From Afipia sp. (GTDB taxonomy: Bacteria; Pseudomonadota; Alphaproteobacteria; Rhizobiales; Xanthobacteraceae): a stretch of DNA of 64,000 bases. The position numbers and the translations under genes were made by a program. Positions 54,235 to 63,619 of this stretch are shown here, one piece after another; position 1 is the stretch's first letter, and the number at the start of each line of letters is the position of its first letter. The DNA lies in contig JAFKER010000005.1 of the NCBI GenBank assembly GCA_017308595.1, positions 692,950-756,949 on the forward strand, read 5' to 3'. The notes beneath the pieces were generated by a model. It did not search any database. It saw only the letters and a list, made by a program, of their open reading frames with translations, and had not been told where the DNA came from.

Positions 54235-57200
54235 AGGTCACCGACTATGCGGAAATCGGCATCACCACCAATTTTTCGTTCCTGCGCGGCGGATCGCAGC
54301 CCCAGGAATATGTGCATCAGGCCTGCGAGTACCAATTGCCGGTGATCGGCATCGCCGACCGTAATACACTGGCCGGCGTGGTGCGTGCCTACAGCGAGCT
54401 GGCGAACCCTGATGTCAAGCACAAGCCGAAGCTGCTGATCGGATCGCGTCTCGTTTTCATCGATGGGACGCCGGACATTCTGATCTATCCGCGCGACCGC
54501 GCCGCCTATGGCCGCCTCTGCCAATTGCTGTCGCGTGGCAAGCTCCGGGCAGAGAAGGGCGGATGTCTTCTTACGTTCGATGATTTGCTGGATTTCTCCG
54601 AAGGGCAGTTGCTGGTGCTAACGCTGCCGCATCGGTTTGAATCGGCCGCCGCGCTCAAGGTGCTGGACCGGCTGAAACGCAGTCGGGCCGATGGTGTGTG
54701 GCTCGCAGCAAGTCTGCTGTATCGCGGCGACGATACGCGGCGTCTGTCCCGGCTGTACCGGATCGCGGCGACGGCGCGCGTGCCGCTGCTCGCCACCAAC
54801 GACGTACTGTATCATCATCCGGCGCGGCGGCCGTTGCAGGATGTACTGACTTGCATCCTTGAGAAGACAACGATCCATGCTGCCGGCAAAAGACTTCAGG
54901 CAAATGCCGAGCGGCACATGAAGCCTGGCTACGAGATGGCGCGGCTGTTCCGTGATCTGCCGGAAGCGATCGAGGAGACCATGCGGTTTGCCGACCGCAT
55001 CAACTTCACGCTCGACGAGTTGAAGTATCAGTATCCCGATGAGCCGGTGCCGCCGGGGAAGACCGCGCAGCAGCATCTGCGTGATCTGACCGAAGCGGGG
55101 ATCAGGCGATATTTCCCCAACGATATCGATGAGAAACTGCGCGCCACGATCGAAAAGGAATTGGCACTGATCGATAAGCTCGGCTACGCGCATTACTTCC
55201 TGACGGTGCATGACATCGTTGGTTATGCACGCTCGCAAAGCATCCTCTGTCAGGGGCGCGGGTCGGCGGCGAATTCCGCGGTCTGCTACATGCTTGGAAT
55301 TACCTCGGTAAATCCCGCCGAGACGGATGTGCTGTTCGAGCGCTTCATCTCCGAGGAGCGGCTGGAGCCGCCCGATATCGACGTGGACTTCGAGCATTCG
55401 CGGCGCGAGGAGGTGATGCAGTATGTCTATCGCCGCTATGGCCGGCATCGCGCGGCGATCGTCGCCACCGTCATTCACTATCGGCCGCGCAGCGCCATTC
55501 GCGATGTCGGCAAGGCGCTGGGACTGACCGAAGACGTCACCGCAGCGCTGGCCGATACGGTGTGGGGCAGCTGGGGCACCGGCGTCAGCGACATGCAGAT
55601 CAGACAGGCGGGGTTCGATCCGCAGAACGGGATGATCCGCCGTGCCGTCGAACTCGCCACAGAACTGATCGAGTTTCCACGTCACCTGTCGCAGCATGTC
55701 GGCGGCTATGTGCTGACGCAGGACAGCCTCGATACCTACGTGCCGATCGGCAACGCCGCGATGGACGACCGCACCTTCATCGAGTGGGACAAGGACGACA
55801 TCGACGCGCTGAAGATGATGAAGGTCGATGTGCTGGCGCTCGGCATGCTGACCTGTATCCGCAAGTGCTTCGATCTGATCGCGGATCACAAGGACAGGCG
55901 ATACGAACTGGCGGACATCAAGGCGGAGAACGATGACAATGGTCCGGTCTTCGACATGCTGTGCCGGGGCGAATCCCTCGGCGTGTTTCAGGTCGAGAGC
56001 CGGGCGCAGATGAACATGCTGCCACGCCTGAAGCCCCGCACCTTCTATGACCTTGTGATCGAAGTCGCCATCGTTCGTCCGGGGCCGATCCAGGGCAATA
56101 TGGTGCATCCGTATCTGAAACGGCGGCAGATGAAGCCGGAGGAGATCGAATACCCCTATCCGAAAGGGGGCAACAAGAATGAACTGAAGGACGTTTTGCG
56201 AAAGACGTTAGGCGTTCCGTTGTTTCAGGAACAGGCTATGCGTATCGCCATGGCAGCGGCGGAATTTACGCCTGAAGAAGCCAATGGATTGCGCCGCGCG
56301 ATGGCGACCTTCCGCAATGTTGGTACTATGCCGAAGTTCCAGCGGCGCATGGTCGATCGCATGATCGCGCGCGGCTACGATCCGGTGTTCGCGAACAGTT
56401 GTTTTGACCAGATCAAGGGGTTTGGCAGTTACGGCTTTCCAGAAAGTCACGCAGCGAGTTTCGCGCAGCTTGTCTATGTGTCGTCCTGGATCAAGCACTA
56501 TCATCCGGATGTGTTCTGCTGCGGTCTTCTGAACTCGCAGCCCATGGGCTTCTATGCCCCGGCGCAGATCATTGGTGACGCGCGCGAGAATGGCGTCGAC
56601 GTCCGCGAGATCGACGTCTCGCACAGTTTCGGGCAAAACATGCTGGAGGAACAATCCGGCGCTCGCAGTCATTGCGCGGTACGGCTCGGCTTCCGGCAGA
56701 TCGACGGTTTTGAAGTTTACGATCCGGATGGAGAGCAATTAGAGAATAGCAAGCCGGTGGAATTGCGAAGTAAAAAGAAAGCTCGCAAGGATTATTGGGA
56801 TCAGCGGATTATCGTCGCGCGGGCGCGAAAACCTTTTTCGTCGCTGGAAGATTTTGCCCGCGAGACGGGATTGCCGAAACGGGCGTTGATTTTACTCGCC
56901 GATGCCGATGCATTCCGCTCGCTCGGGCTCGACCGCCGCGAAGCGCTGTGGACGGTGCGGCGCTTACCGGACGATGTGCCGTTGCCGCTGTTCGAAAGCA
57001 CGGCCGCGCGTGAGCAGCCGGATGAGGCCGCACAGCCGCTGCCTCTCATGCCTCTGCCGGAACAGGTGGTGGCTGATTATCAAACAATCCGGTTATCGTT
57101 GAAAGGACATCCGATGGAGTTCCTGCGGACGGCGTTTGCGCGCAACGGTATCATCGCATGCAAGGAGGTATCCCACGCCAACGACAAGAGGGAGGTGCGC

Positions 57201-57605
57201 TGCGCCGGTGTGGTGCTGGTGCGTCAGCGCCCCGGCAGTTCCAAGGGTGTCGTGTTCATGACGCTCGAAGATGAAACCGGGATTGCCAACATCGTGGTGT
57301 GGCCGAAGGTGATGGAAACGTTCCGCAAGGAAGTCATGGGCGCACGGCTGATCGAGGTGCACGGTACGATCCAGAGCAGCCCAGATGAAGTCGTGCATCT
57401 GGTGGCCAAACGTCTGGTGGACCGTTCGTCAGATCTGATGAATCTGGCCAACGATGCGCTGGGCCGGAAGCACGCTGTGCCCGACGGCGCCAATGTGATC
57501 GAACCGCTGGAAGACGAACTGCCGGCGCGTGACGGCAGCCCGCCGCATAAGATGCGTCACCCTCGCAATGTCAGAATTCTTCCGCGTTCGCGGGATTTCC
57601 ACTGA
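54231..57605 (+). CDS. dnaE2: Error-prone DNA polymerase DnaE2 (ImuC)
   Basis: The 1124-residue C-family polymerase has an N-terminal PHP domain (DYAEIGITTNFSFLRGGS), the palm with catalytic aspartates in PPDIDVDF (about 381-388), QGRGSAANSAVCY, GCGLLNSQPMGFY-type finger segment, and a C-terminal OB domain (VVLVRQRPGSSKGVVFMTLEDE). The length is that of DnaE2, shorter than replicative DnaE1, and the operon context settles the identity. It carries out translesion synthesis with ImuA/ImuB. The ATG at 54231 overlaps the imuB stop (ATGA). Confidence 0.96.
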   Translation: MKVTDYAEIGITTNFSFLRGGSQPQEYVHQACEYQLPVIGIADRNTLAGVVRAYSELANPDVKHKPKLLIGSRLVFIDGTPDILIYPRDRAAYGRLCQLLSRGKLRAEKGGCLLTFDDLLDFSEGQLLVLTLPHRFESAAALKVLDRLKRSRADGVWLAASLLYRGDDTRRLSRLYRIAATARVPLLATNDVLYHHPARRPLQDVLTCILEKTTIHAAGKRLQANAERHMKPGYEMARLFRDLPEAIEETMRFADRINFTLDELKYQYPDEPVPPGKTAQQHLRDLTEAGIRRYFPNDIDEKLRATIEKELALIDKLGYAHYFLTVHDIVGYARSQSILCQGRGSAANSAVCYMLGITSVNPAETDVLFERFISEERLEPPDIDVDFEHSRREEVMQYVYRRYGRHRAAIVATVIHYRPRSAIRDVGKALGLTEDVTAALADTVWGSWGTGVSDMQIRQAGFDPQNGMIRRAVELATELIEFPRHLSQHVGGYVLTQDSLDTYVPIGNAAMDDRTFIEWDKDDIDALKMMKVDVLALGMLTCIRKCFDLIADHKDRRYELADIKAENDDNGPVFDMLCRGESLGVFQVESRAQMNMLPRLKPRTFYDLVIEVAIVRPGPIQGNMVHPYLKRRQMKPEEIEYPYPKGGNKNELKDVLRKTLGVPLFQEQAMRIAMAAAEFTPEEANGLRRAMATFRNVGTMPKFQRRMVDRMIARGYDPVFANSCFDQIKGFGSYGFPESHAASFAQLVYVSSWIKHYHPDVFCCGLLNSQPMGFYAPAQIIGDARENGVDVREIDVSHSFGQNMLEEQSGARSHCAVRLGFRQIDGFEVYDPDGEQLENSKPVELRSKKKARKDYWDQRIIVARARKPFSSLEDFARETGLPKRALILLADADAFRSLGLDRREALWTVRRLPDDVPLPLFESTAAREQPDEAAQPLPLMPLPEQVVADYQTIRLSLKGHPMEFLRTAFARNGIIACKEVSHANDKREVRCAGVVLVRQRPGSSKGVVFMTLEDETGIANIVVWPKVMETFRKEVMGARLIEVHGTIQSSPDEVVHLVAKRLVDRSSDLMNLANDALGRKHAVPDGANVIEPLEDELPARDGSPPHKMRHPRNVRILPRSRDFH

Positions 57606-57671
57606 TACGATTTGCGTATTGTCTTTGCCGGATGACCGCAGCCCAATGGCTCTTCTGACGGGAGCGTTGTG

Positions 57672-59069
57672 ATGAAAATTCCTCAAGACATTCTGACAGA
57701 TCTATGGGCGCTTGGCGGTGGTGATCCCTTCGCCCTCGATACTGTGACTCTGACTGGAAGCGAACCCATCCTCCCGTCGACGTTTCGTGTTGGTGCGGCC
57801 TCGCAAGTGACGATTGCCGCAGCAGGGCTCGCTGCCGCGGAGATATGGAAAGCTCGTAGCGGACAGTCGCAGGGACTCTCGGTCGATATGACCCATGCAG
57901 CGGTCGAGTGCCGCAGCGAACGCTATCTGCGCGTCGATGACAAACCACCGCCGCCTGCATGGGATGCGATCGCGGGTGTTTACAAAACAGGCGATGGTTG
58001 CTTCGTCCGCCTTCACACCAATTTTCCGCATCACCGCGACAATGTCTGCAAGGTTTTGGCCTGCAAGCCGGACCGCGACGATGTGCAGCGCGCCTTGATG
58101 CAATGGAGAGGCGAGGATTTCGAGACGGCTGCTTACGCCGGTGGCTGCGTGGTTTCTCTGATGCGCTCGCATGATGAGTGGATGGCGACAGATCAGGCAA
58201 AGGCGCTCGAGCACTTGCCGCTGATACAGATCGAGAAGATCGGTGAAGCGGTGCCGCGTCCATGGCCTGCGGGGAATCGTCCGCTGGCCGGTTTGCGCGT
58301 GCTGGATTTGTCGCGAGTCATCGCAGGCCCTGTCGCCGGACGCACATGGGCTGCTCACGGCGCGGACGTGATGCTGATCTCCTCGCCGCATCTGCCGTCG
58401 ATCCCGTGGCTTGTGATCGACACGGGTCGCGGCAAGCTCTCGGCTTCTGCCGATCTGAAGACGGAGCAGGGCCGAGAGGTTTTGCGTGGCCTGTTGGCAT
58501 CCGCGGATATTTTTTCCCAAGGCTATCGCCCACAGTCGATCGCACGGCTCGGATTTTCGCCGGAGGATGTGGCCCGGATCAGCCCGGGCCTCGTCTATGT
58601 TTCGCTCTGCGCTTACGGCCATGCCGGCCCATGGGCGAGCCGCCGCGGCTTCGATTCGCTTGTTCAGGCCTCAACCGGCTTCAACGAGGCCGAGGGCAGG
58701 GCTGCCGGGATTGAGGGACCGAAAGAGCTGCCGATGCAGATTCTCGATCACGCAACCGGATATTTGATGGCGTTTGGCGCAATGATGGCGCGATTGCGGC
58801 AGGCCCGCGAGGGCGGGAGCTGGCATGTGAAGGTATCTTTGGCTCAAACCGGTCGCTGGCTATGGAACCTAGGCCGGTATGAAGCCGGATTCGGGGCTGC
58901 GGATCTGACAAAAGATCAGGTTTTGCCCTTCATGGAGCCGACTGCTTCGGGTTTTGGTGCACTGCAAAGCGTTCGTCACGCCGCCGTCATGTCGGCGACA
59001 CCAGCATTCTGGTCGCGTCCGGCGCTCCCGCTTGGTGCAAGTCATGCCGACTGGCCGTCACGGCTCTGA
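57672..59069 (+). CDS. Class III (CaiB/BaiF-type) CoA-transferase with permuted layout
   Basis: The 465-residue protein has the segment LRVLDLSRVIAGPVAGRTWAAHGADV at about 202-228, which in ordinary family members sits at the N-terminus. The first 190 residues look like a family part that normally lies later (SGQSQGLSVDMTHAAVE). The catalytic Asp is likely that of PMQILDHATGY, about residue 360. The enzyme would transfer CoA between carboxylates in the cytosol; substrates are unknown. The ATG at 57672 (preceded by an in-frame GTG) lies 66 bp after dnaE2; the two seem functionally unrelated. Confidence 0.85.
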   Translation: MKIPQDILTDLWALGGGDPFALDTVTLTGSEPILPSTFRVGAASQVTIAAAGLAAAEIWKARSGQSQGLSVDMTHAAVECRSERYLRVDDKPPPPAWDAIAGVYKTGDGCFVRLHTNFPHHRDNVCKVLACKPDRDDVQRALMQWRGEDFETAAYAGGCVVSLMRSHDEWMATDQAKALEHLPLIQIEKIGEAVPRPWPAGNRPLAGLRVLDLSRVIAGPVAGRTWAAHGADVMLISSPHLPSIPWLVIDTGRGKLSASADLKTEQGREVLRGLLASADIFSQGYRPQSIARLGFSPEDVARISPGLVYVSLCAYGHAGPWASRRGFDSLVQASTGFNEAEGRAAGIEGPKELPMQILDHATGYLMAFGAMMARLRQAREGGSWHVKVSLAQTGRWLWNLGRYEAGFGAADLTKDQVLPFMEPTASGFGALQSVRHAAVMSATPAFWSRPALPLGASHADWPSRL

Positions 59070-59179
59070 CGTTAACCGGAAATAATATCCATCACGTTCT
59101 TTTTTGATTGTCCTTAGCCGGGAAGTGGCCCTATTAGCTCACGGGCGCGTGTCTGCCTGTCGCAGGAAATACGGCAACG

Positions 59180-60442
59180 ATGGCTAAAGAGACAAACAGA
59201 CTGACTGCCCTGACTGCCTGGGTTGGCACCGTGCCCCGGCGGCGATTGGTTGTAATTGCCGGTCTGGTCGCGATCGCCGGGATCGCAGCCTTCGGCCTGA
59301 TGCGCGTGGGCTCCACGCCGAAAGATCATTCAGATATTTCCAGCCAGTCGCGGAAGGGAATGCTGCGCTATACGCCGACAGCAGCCGAATGGGCGACCCT
59401 TACCGTGCAACCGGTCGCAGAGCGTGCGTTTCGTGCCGAGCATGTGACCGAAGGCAAGATTGCGGTCGATGAGGATCGTTCCACACCTGTCTTCTCGCCT
59501 TACGCCGGCCGTGTCACCAAGCTGCTGGCCCGTCCGGGGGACAAGGTCACGCAGGGCCAATCGCTGTTCGTGATCGAGGCTGCGGACAACGTGCAGGCCC
59601 AGAACGATTTCATCACGGCGGCGACCGCGCTGAACAAAGCGAAATCCCAACTCGATCTGGCGCAGATCCAGGATAAGCGCGCGCGCGATCTTTATGAAGG
59701 CAAGGCTGCGCCGCTGAAGGACTATCAACAGTCGCAAGCGGCGCTGGTGTCGGCGCAAAACGATATGCGATCGAGCGAAACCGCGCTGGAAGCGGCGCGC
59801 AACCGGTTGCGTATGCTGGGCCTGAGCGACGAAGCAATTTCAGCGTTTCAGGAGAAGGGCAGTATCAATCGCGAGACGGTGATTGTCTCGCCCATCGCAG
59901 GCACTGTCGTTCAGCGCAAGATCGGGCCCGGGCAATATGTCAATGCCGGTGCAAGCGATCCCGTCTTCGTGGTTGGCGATCTGTCGACTGTATGGCTGAC
60001 CGCCTTCGTGCGCGAGACCGAAGCGCCCGCCATCGAGCTTGGCCAGGAAGTCATGTTCAGCGTTCTTGCGTTTCCCGGGCGGACGTTCAACGCGCGCATC
60101 AACTATGTATCGGCCGCGATCGACCCTGCGTCCCGCAGGCTGATGGTGCGTGCCACCATCGACAACCCGGGCGAGGAGCTGAAGCCGGAAATGTTCGCCA
60201 ATGTCACGATCTATTCCGCCGGCGACCGTCCGGCCGTCGGCGTGCCCAAGCAGGCGCTGATCTACGAAGGCGATCAGGTGCGGGTCTGGGTGGTGCGCGA
60301 CGACAAATCCATCGAATTGCGCCAGATCAAAATCGGCATGACCAATGGCGATCTGGTGGAAGTGAAGAGCAATCTGTCTTCGGGTGAACAAATCGTCACA
60401 AGGGGCAGCCTGTTCATCGATCGCGCTGCGTCCGGCAGTTAA
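59180..60442 (+). CDS. RND efflux periplasmic adaptor (CzcB/CusB type)
   Basis: The 420-residue membrane-fusion protein has a cytosolic stub, a membrane anchor (about residues 17-36), then a barrel-sandwich (FSPYAGRVTKLLARPGDKVTQGQSLFVIEA), a long alpha-hairpin (about 140-215, SQLDLAQIQDKRARDLYEG and following) and beta-barrel/membrane-proximal domains (ELGQEVMFSV, AVGVPKQALIYEG). It bridges pump and outer-membrane channel. The pump gene follows after 53 bp. The His-rich metal-binding extension of some CusB/CzcB proteins is absent. Confidence 0.9.
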   Translation: MAKETNRLTALTAWVGTVPRRRLVVIAGLVAIAGIAAFGLMRVGSTPKDHSDISSQSRKGMLRYTPTAAEWATLTVQPVAERAFRAEHVTEGKIAVDEDRSTPVFSPYAGRVTKLLARPGDKVTQGQSLFVIEAADNVQAQNDFITAATALNKAKSQLDLAQIQDKRARDLYEGKAAPLKDYQQSQAALVSAQNDMRSSETALEAARNRLRMLGLSDEAISAFQEKGSINRETVIVSPIAGTVVQRKIGPGQYVNAGASDPVFVVGDLSTVWLTAFVRETEAPAIELGQEVMFSVLAFPGRTFNARINYVSAAIDPASRRLMVRATIDNPGEELKPEMFANVTIYSAGDRPAVGVPKQALIYEGDQVRVWVVRDDKSIELRQIKIGMTNGDLVEVKSNLSSGEQIVTRGSLFIDRAASGS

Positions 60443-60495
60443 TTTCTCCGTGTCTTTCCCCGACGTCATATACTCCCGCTGAAAGACCGGTCTCG

Positions 60496-63400
60496 ATGGA
60501 TCGCCTCGTCGCTCTTGCCGTCCACCGCCGCTACCTCATGGTGGCCTTGTTCGTGATGACGATGATTGGCGGCGTCTTCGCCTTTCAGCAGTTGAACATC
60601 GAGGCCTATCCAGACCCCACGCCGCCGATGGTCGACATCGTGACGCAAAGTCCGGGTCTGTCGGCTGAGGAAATCGAGCGTTACATCACTATTCCGATCG
60701 AGACGCAGGTTGCCGGCCTGAAGAACCTGCGAACGCTTCGGACCATCTCTCTTTACGGTTTGTCGGACGTCAAACTGCAATTCTCGTTCGATTACACCTA
60801 TGAAGAGGCGTTGCAGCAGGTCCTCAATCGGCTGTCGCAGCTCAGTCCGTTGCCGGGAAATGTGCAGCCGCAGATTTCACCGCTGAGTCCGATCGGTGAG
60901 ATTTTTCGTTACCGGCTGGTCGGGCCGCCGAACTACAGCGTTCTTGATCTTAAGACGTTGCAAGACTGGGTGTTGCAGCGCCGCTTCCGCAGTGTCCCCG
61001 GCGTTATCGACGTCACAAGCTGGGGCGGTAAGACCAAGACCTACGAACTTCAGGTCGATTTCAACAAGCTGACCGCTTTTGGCCTGACCTTGCCGCAAGT
61101 GCTGCAAGCGATCGGCAATGCGAACATCAATGTCGGCGGCAATACGGTCAATATCGGCACGCAGTCAGCGGTTGTTCGGGGCGTCGGACTGATCCGCTCC
61201 ATTGACGATCTTGCGACCACAATGATCTCGCAGAGCGGGGGCAATCCTGTTCTGGTGCGCGATATAGCGAACGTGACCGTGGGGGAGAAGCCGCGTCTCG
61301 GCATCGCCGGGATGAACGCGGATGATGATATTGTTCAGGGCATCGTACTGATGCGCCGGGGCGAGCAGAGTTCTCCCACCATCGCGCGCGTGGAAAAGCT
61401 CGTCAAATCGATCAACAACTCGAACATCCTGCCACCCGGCGTGAGGATCGAACGCATCTATGATCGCAAGGATCTGATCGACACCACGACTCACACAGTC
61501 CTGCACAACATGGTGGTCGGCATTCTTCTGATCGTCCTGCTGCAATGGCTGTTCCTGGGTAATCTCCGCAGTGCTGTTATCGTCGGTGCGACGATTCCGT
61601 TCGCGCTGTTCTTTGCCGTCATCATCATGGTGTTGCGGGGCGAATCCGCCAATCTCCTGTCGGTCGGAGCCATCGATTTCGGCCTGATCGTGGACGGCAC
61701 GGTCATCATGGTCGAAGCGATCTTCCGCAGGCTGTCGCAGACCACAGAACTTTCGGCATCCGAAGAGCGCGCGATCTCGCCGGATACCATCATGAGCATG
61801 AAGAGCCACGCCATTTTGAGCGCGGCGGCAGATGTCTCCCGATCGATCTTCTTTGCGGCGGCGATCATCATTGCGGCGTTTCTGCCGCTGTTCACGCTGA
61901 GCGGCGTCGAAGGTCATATTTTTGGGCCGATGGCGAAGACTTATGCGTATGCCCTGGCGGGTGGGTTGCTTGCGACCTTCACGATTACCCCGGCGCTGAG
62001 CGCGATCATTCTTCCGGCGCATATTCAGGAAACTGAAACCCGGATCATGAAATGGCTGCATCGCGTTTATATGCCGCTGCTGCACTGGGCGATCAGCCAC
62101 AGGCGGATCGTGATGACGACCGCTGGCGCGCTTGTCGTTCTGACCTTTCTCGCGGTGCGGATGCTCGGTTTGGAATTCCTTCCGAAGCTTGAAGAGGGCA
62201 ACCTCTGGATCCGCGCTACGCTGCCGCCGACCATTTCGCTTGAGGAAGGTAATTCTTACGTCAACGAAATGCGGAAGCTCATTCGTGCGCGGCCGGAAGT
62301 TGAATCGGTCGTATCGCAGCACGGGCGGCCCGATGACGGTACGGACGCAGCCGGTCTATTCAATGCAGAGTTCTTTGCGCCGCTGAAACCGATTGGCGAA
62401 TGGCCCGGCTCTCACGATAAGGATGATCTGACAAGCGAGCTTCTTGGTCAGCTTCAGAACAAATTCCCCGGCGTCGAGTTCAACTTCTCGCAATATCTGC
62501 AGGACAATGTCGCCGAGGCCGTGTCCGGCGTGAAGGGCGAGAATTCGATCAAGCTCTACGGTAGCGATCTTGAGGAACTGACCAAGACCGCCAACAAGAT
62601 CAAGGCGGTGCTCTCGACGGTGAAGGGCATTACCGATCTGTCAGTGTTTACGTCACTGGGGCAGCCGACCATTCAGATCGACATCGATCGGGCACGTGCC
62701 GCGCGTTATGGACTCTCACCGGGCGACATCAACGCGACGATTCGGGTCGCGATCGGCGGCGACAGCGCTGGCGATCTGTACGAACCCGGCAGCGATCGGC
62801 ATTTTCCGATCATCGTTCGCCTCGCGCCCGAATACCGCAAGAGCGCGGAAGCAATCCACAACCTGCGCATCGGTGCACAGGGACCGAATGGAATCCAGCA
62901 GGTTCCTTTGTCGGAAGTTGCTTCAATCAAGCTCGTGTCCGGCGCGGCTTATATCTATCGCGAGCAGCAGGAACGCTATCTGCCCATCAAGTTCTCGGTG
63001 CGCGAGCGCGACCTCGGCAGCGCTATCAAGGAAGCGCAGGACAAGGTGGCGGAACAGGTCCAGCTTCCGTCGGGATCGCACATGGAATGGGTGGGTGAGT
63101 TCGGCAATCTTCAGGACGCCATTCGCCGGCTATCTATCGTGGTGCCAATCAGCCTGGCGCTGATCGCCATTCTGCTGTGGTTCAATTTCGGATCGATGGC
63201 GGACACTCTGCTGGCCATGAGCGTGATCCCGATGGCCATCTTCGGTGGCGTGCTTGGGCTGCTGTTCAGCGGCATTCCGTTCAGCGTGTCGGCGGCAATC
63301 GGATTCATTGCGCTGATGGGCATTGCTGTGATGGATGGTATTATTATACTATCGCAGTATAATCAGCTCATTGACGAGGGATACAATCGCGTCAGGGCTG

Positions 63401-63615
63401 TCATTAAGACCGGCGAGCTCCAGTTGCGTCCGGTGCTGATGACCTGCGTCGTCGCGGGCATTGGTCTTCTGCCGGCGGCGATGTCCGCCGGGATCGGGTC
63501 GCAGGTACAGAAGCCGCTCGCGGTGGTGGTCGTGACTGGTATGGCTGTGGCGCCGCTGGTGATCCTGATCACGCTTCCGGTCTTGATTGTGATGTTCTCA
63601 CGCCGGGTGCGGTAG
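60496..63615 (+). CDS. RND efflux pump, heavy-metal (CusA/CzcA) family
   Basis: The 1039-residue protein has the RND layout: first span near residues 15-30, a large periplasmic loop, spans 330-530, a second loop, and spans 865-1035. The N-terminal NIEAYPDPTPPMVDIVTQSPGLSAEEIE and the DFGLIVDGTVIMVEA block in the fourth span match the HME family, with the proton-relay Asp residues. The usual VEN after that block is VEA here. The substrate may be a divalent or monovalent metal but HME-like pumps for other compounds exist. The convergent TolC-family gene ends 4 bp after it. Confidence 0.92.
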   Translation: MDRLVALAVHRRYLMVALFVMTMIGGVFAFQQLNIEAYPDPTPPMVDIVTQSPGLSAEEIERYITIPIETQVAGLKNLRTLRTISLYGLSDVKLQFSFDYTYEEALQQVLNRLSQLSPLPGNVQPQISPLSPIGEIFRYRLVGPPNYSVLDLKTLQDWVLQRRFRSVPGVIDVTSWGGKTKTYELQVDFNKLTAFGLTLPQVLQAIGNANINVGGNTVNIGTQSAVVRGVGLIRSIDDLATTMISQSGGNPVLVRDIANVTVGEKPRLGIAGMNADDDIVQGIVLMRRGEQSSPTIARVEKLVKSINNSNILPPGVRIERIYDRKDLIDTTTHTVLHNMVVGILLIVLLQWLFLGNLRSAVIVGATIPFALFFAVIIMVLRGESANLLSVGAIDFGLIVDGTVIMVEAIFRRLSQTTELSASEERAISPDTIMSMKSHAILSAAADVSRSIFFAAAIIIAAFLPLFTLSGVEGHIFGPMAKTYAYALAGGLLATFTITPALSAIILPAHIQETETRIMKWLHRVYMPLLHWAISHRRIVMTTAGALVVLTFLAVRMLGLEFLPKLEEGNLWIRATLPPTISLEEGNSYVNEMRKLIRARPEVESVVSQHGRPDDGTDAAGLFNAEFFAPLKPIGEWPGSHDKDDLTSELLGQLQNKFPGVEFNFSQYLQDNVAEAVSGVKGENSIKLYGSDLEELTKTANKIKAVLSTVKGITDLSVFTSLGQPTIQIDIDRARAARYGLSPGDINATIRVAIGGDSAGDLYEPGSDRHFPIIVRLAPEYRKSAEAIHNLRIGAQGPNGIQQVPLSEVASIKLVSGAAYIYREQQERYLPIKFSVRERDLGSAIKEAQDKVAEQVQLPSGSHMEWVGEFGNLQDAIRRLSIVVPISLALIAILLWFNFGSMADTLLAMSVIPMAIFGGVLGLLFSGIPFSVSAAIGFIALMGIAVMDGIIILSQYNQLIDEGYNRVRAVIKTGELQLRPVLMTCVVAGIGLLPAAMSAGIGSQVQKPLAVVVVTGMAVAPLVILITLPVLIVMFSRRVR

Positions 63616-63619
63616 GGGA

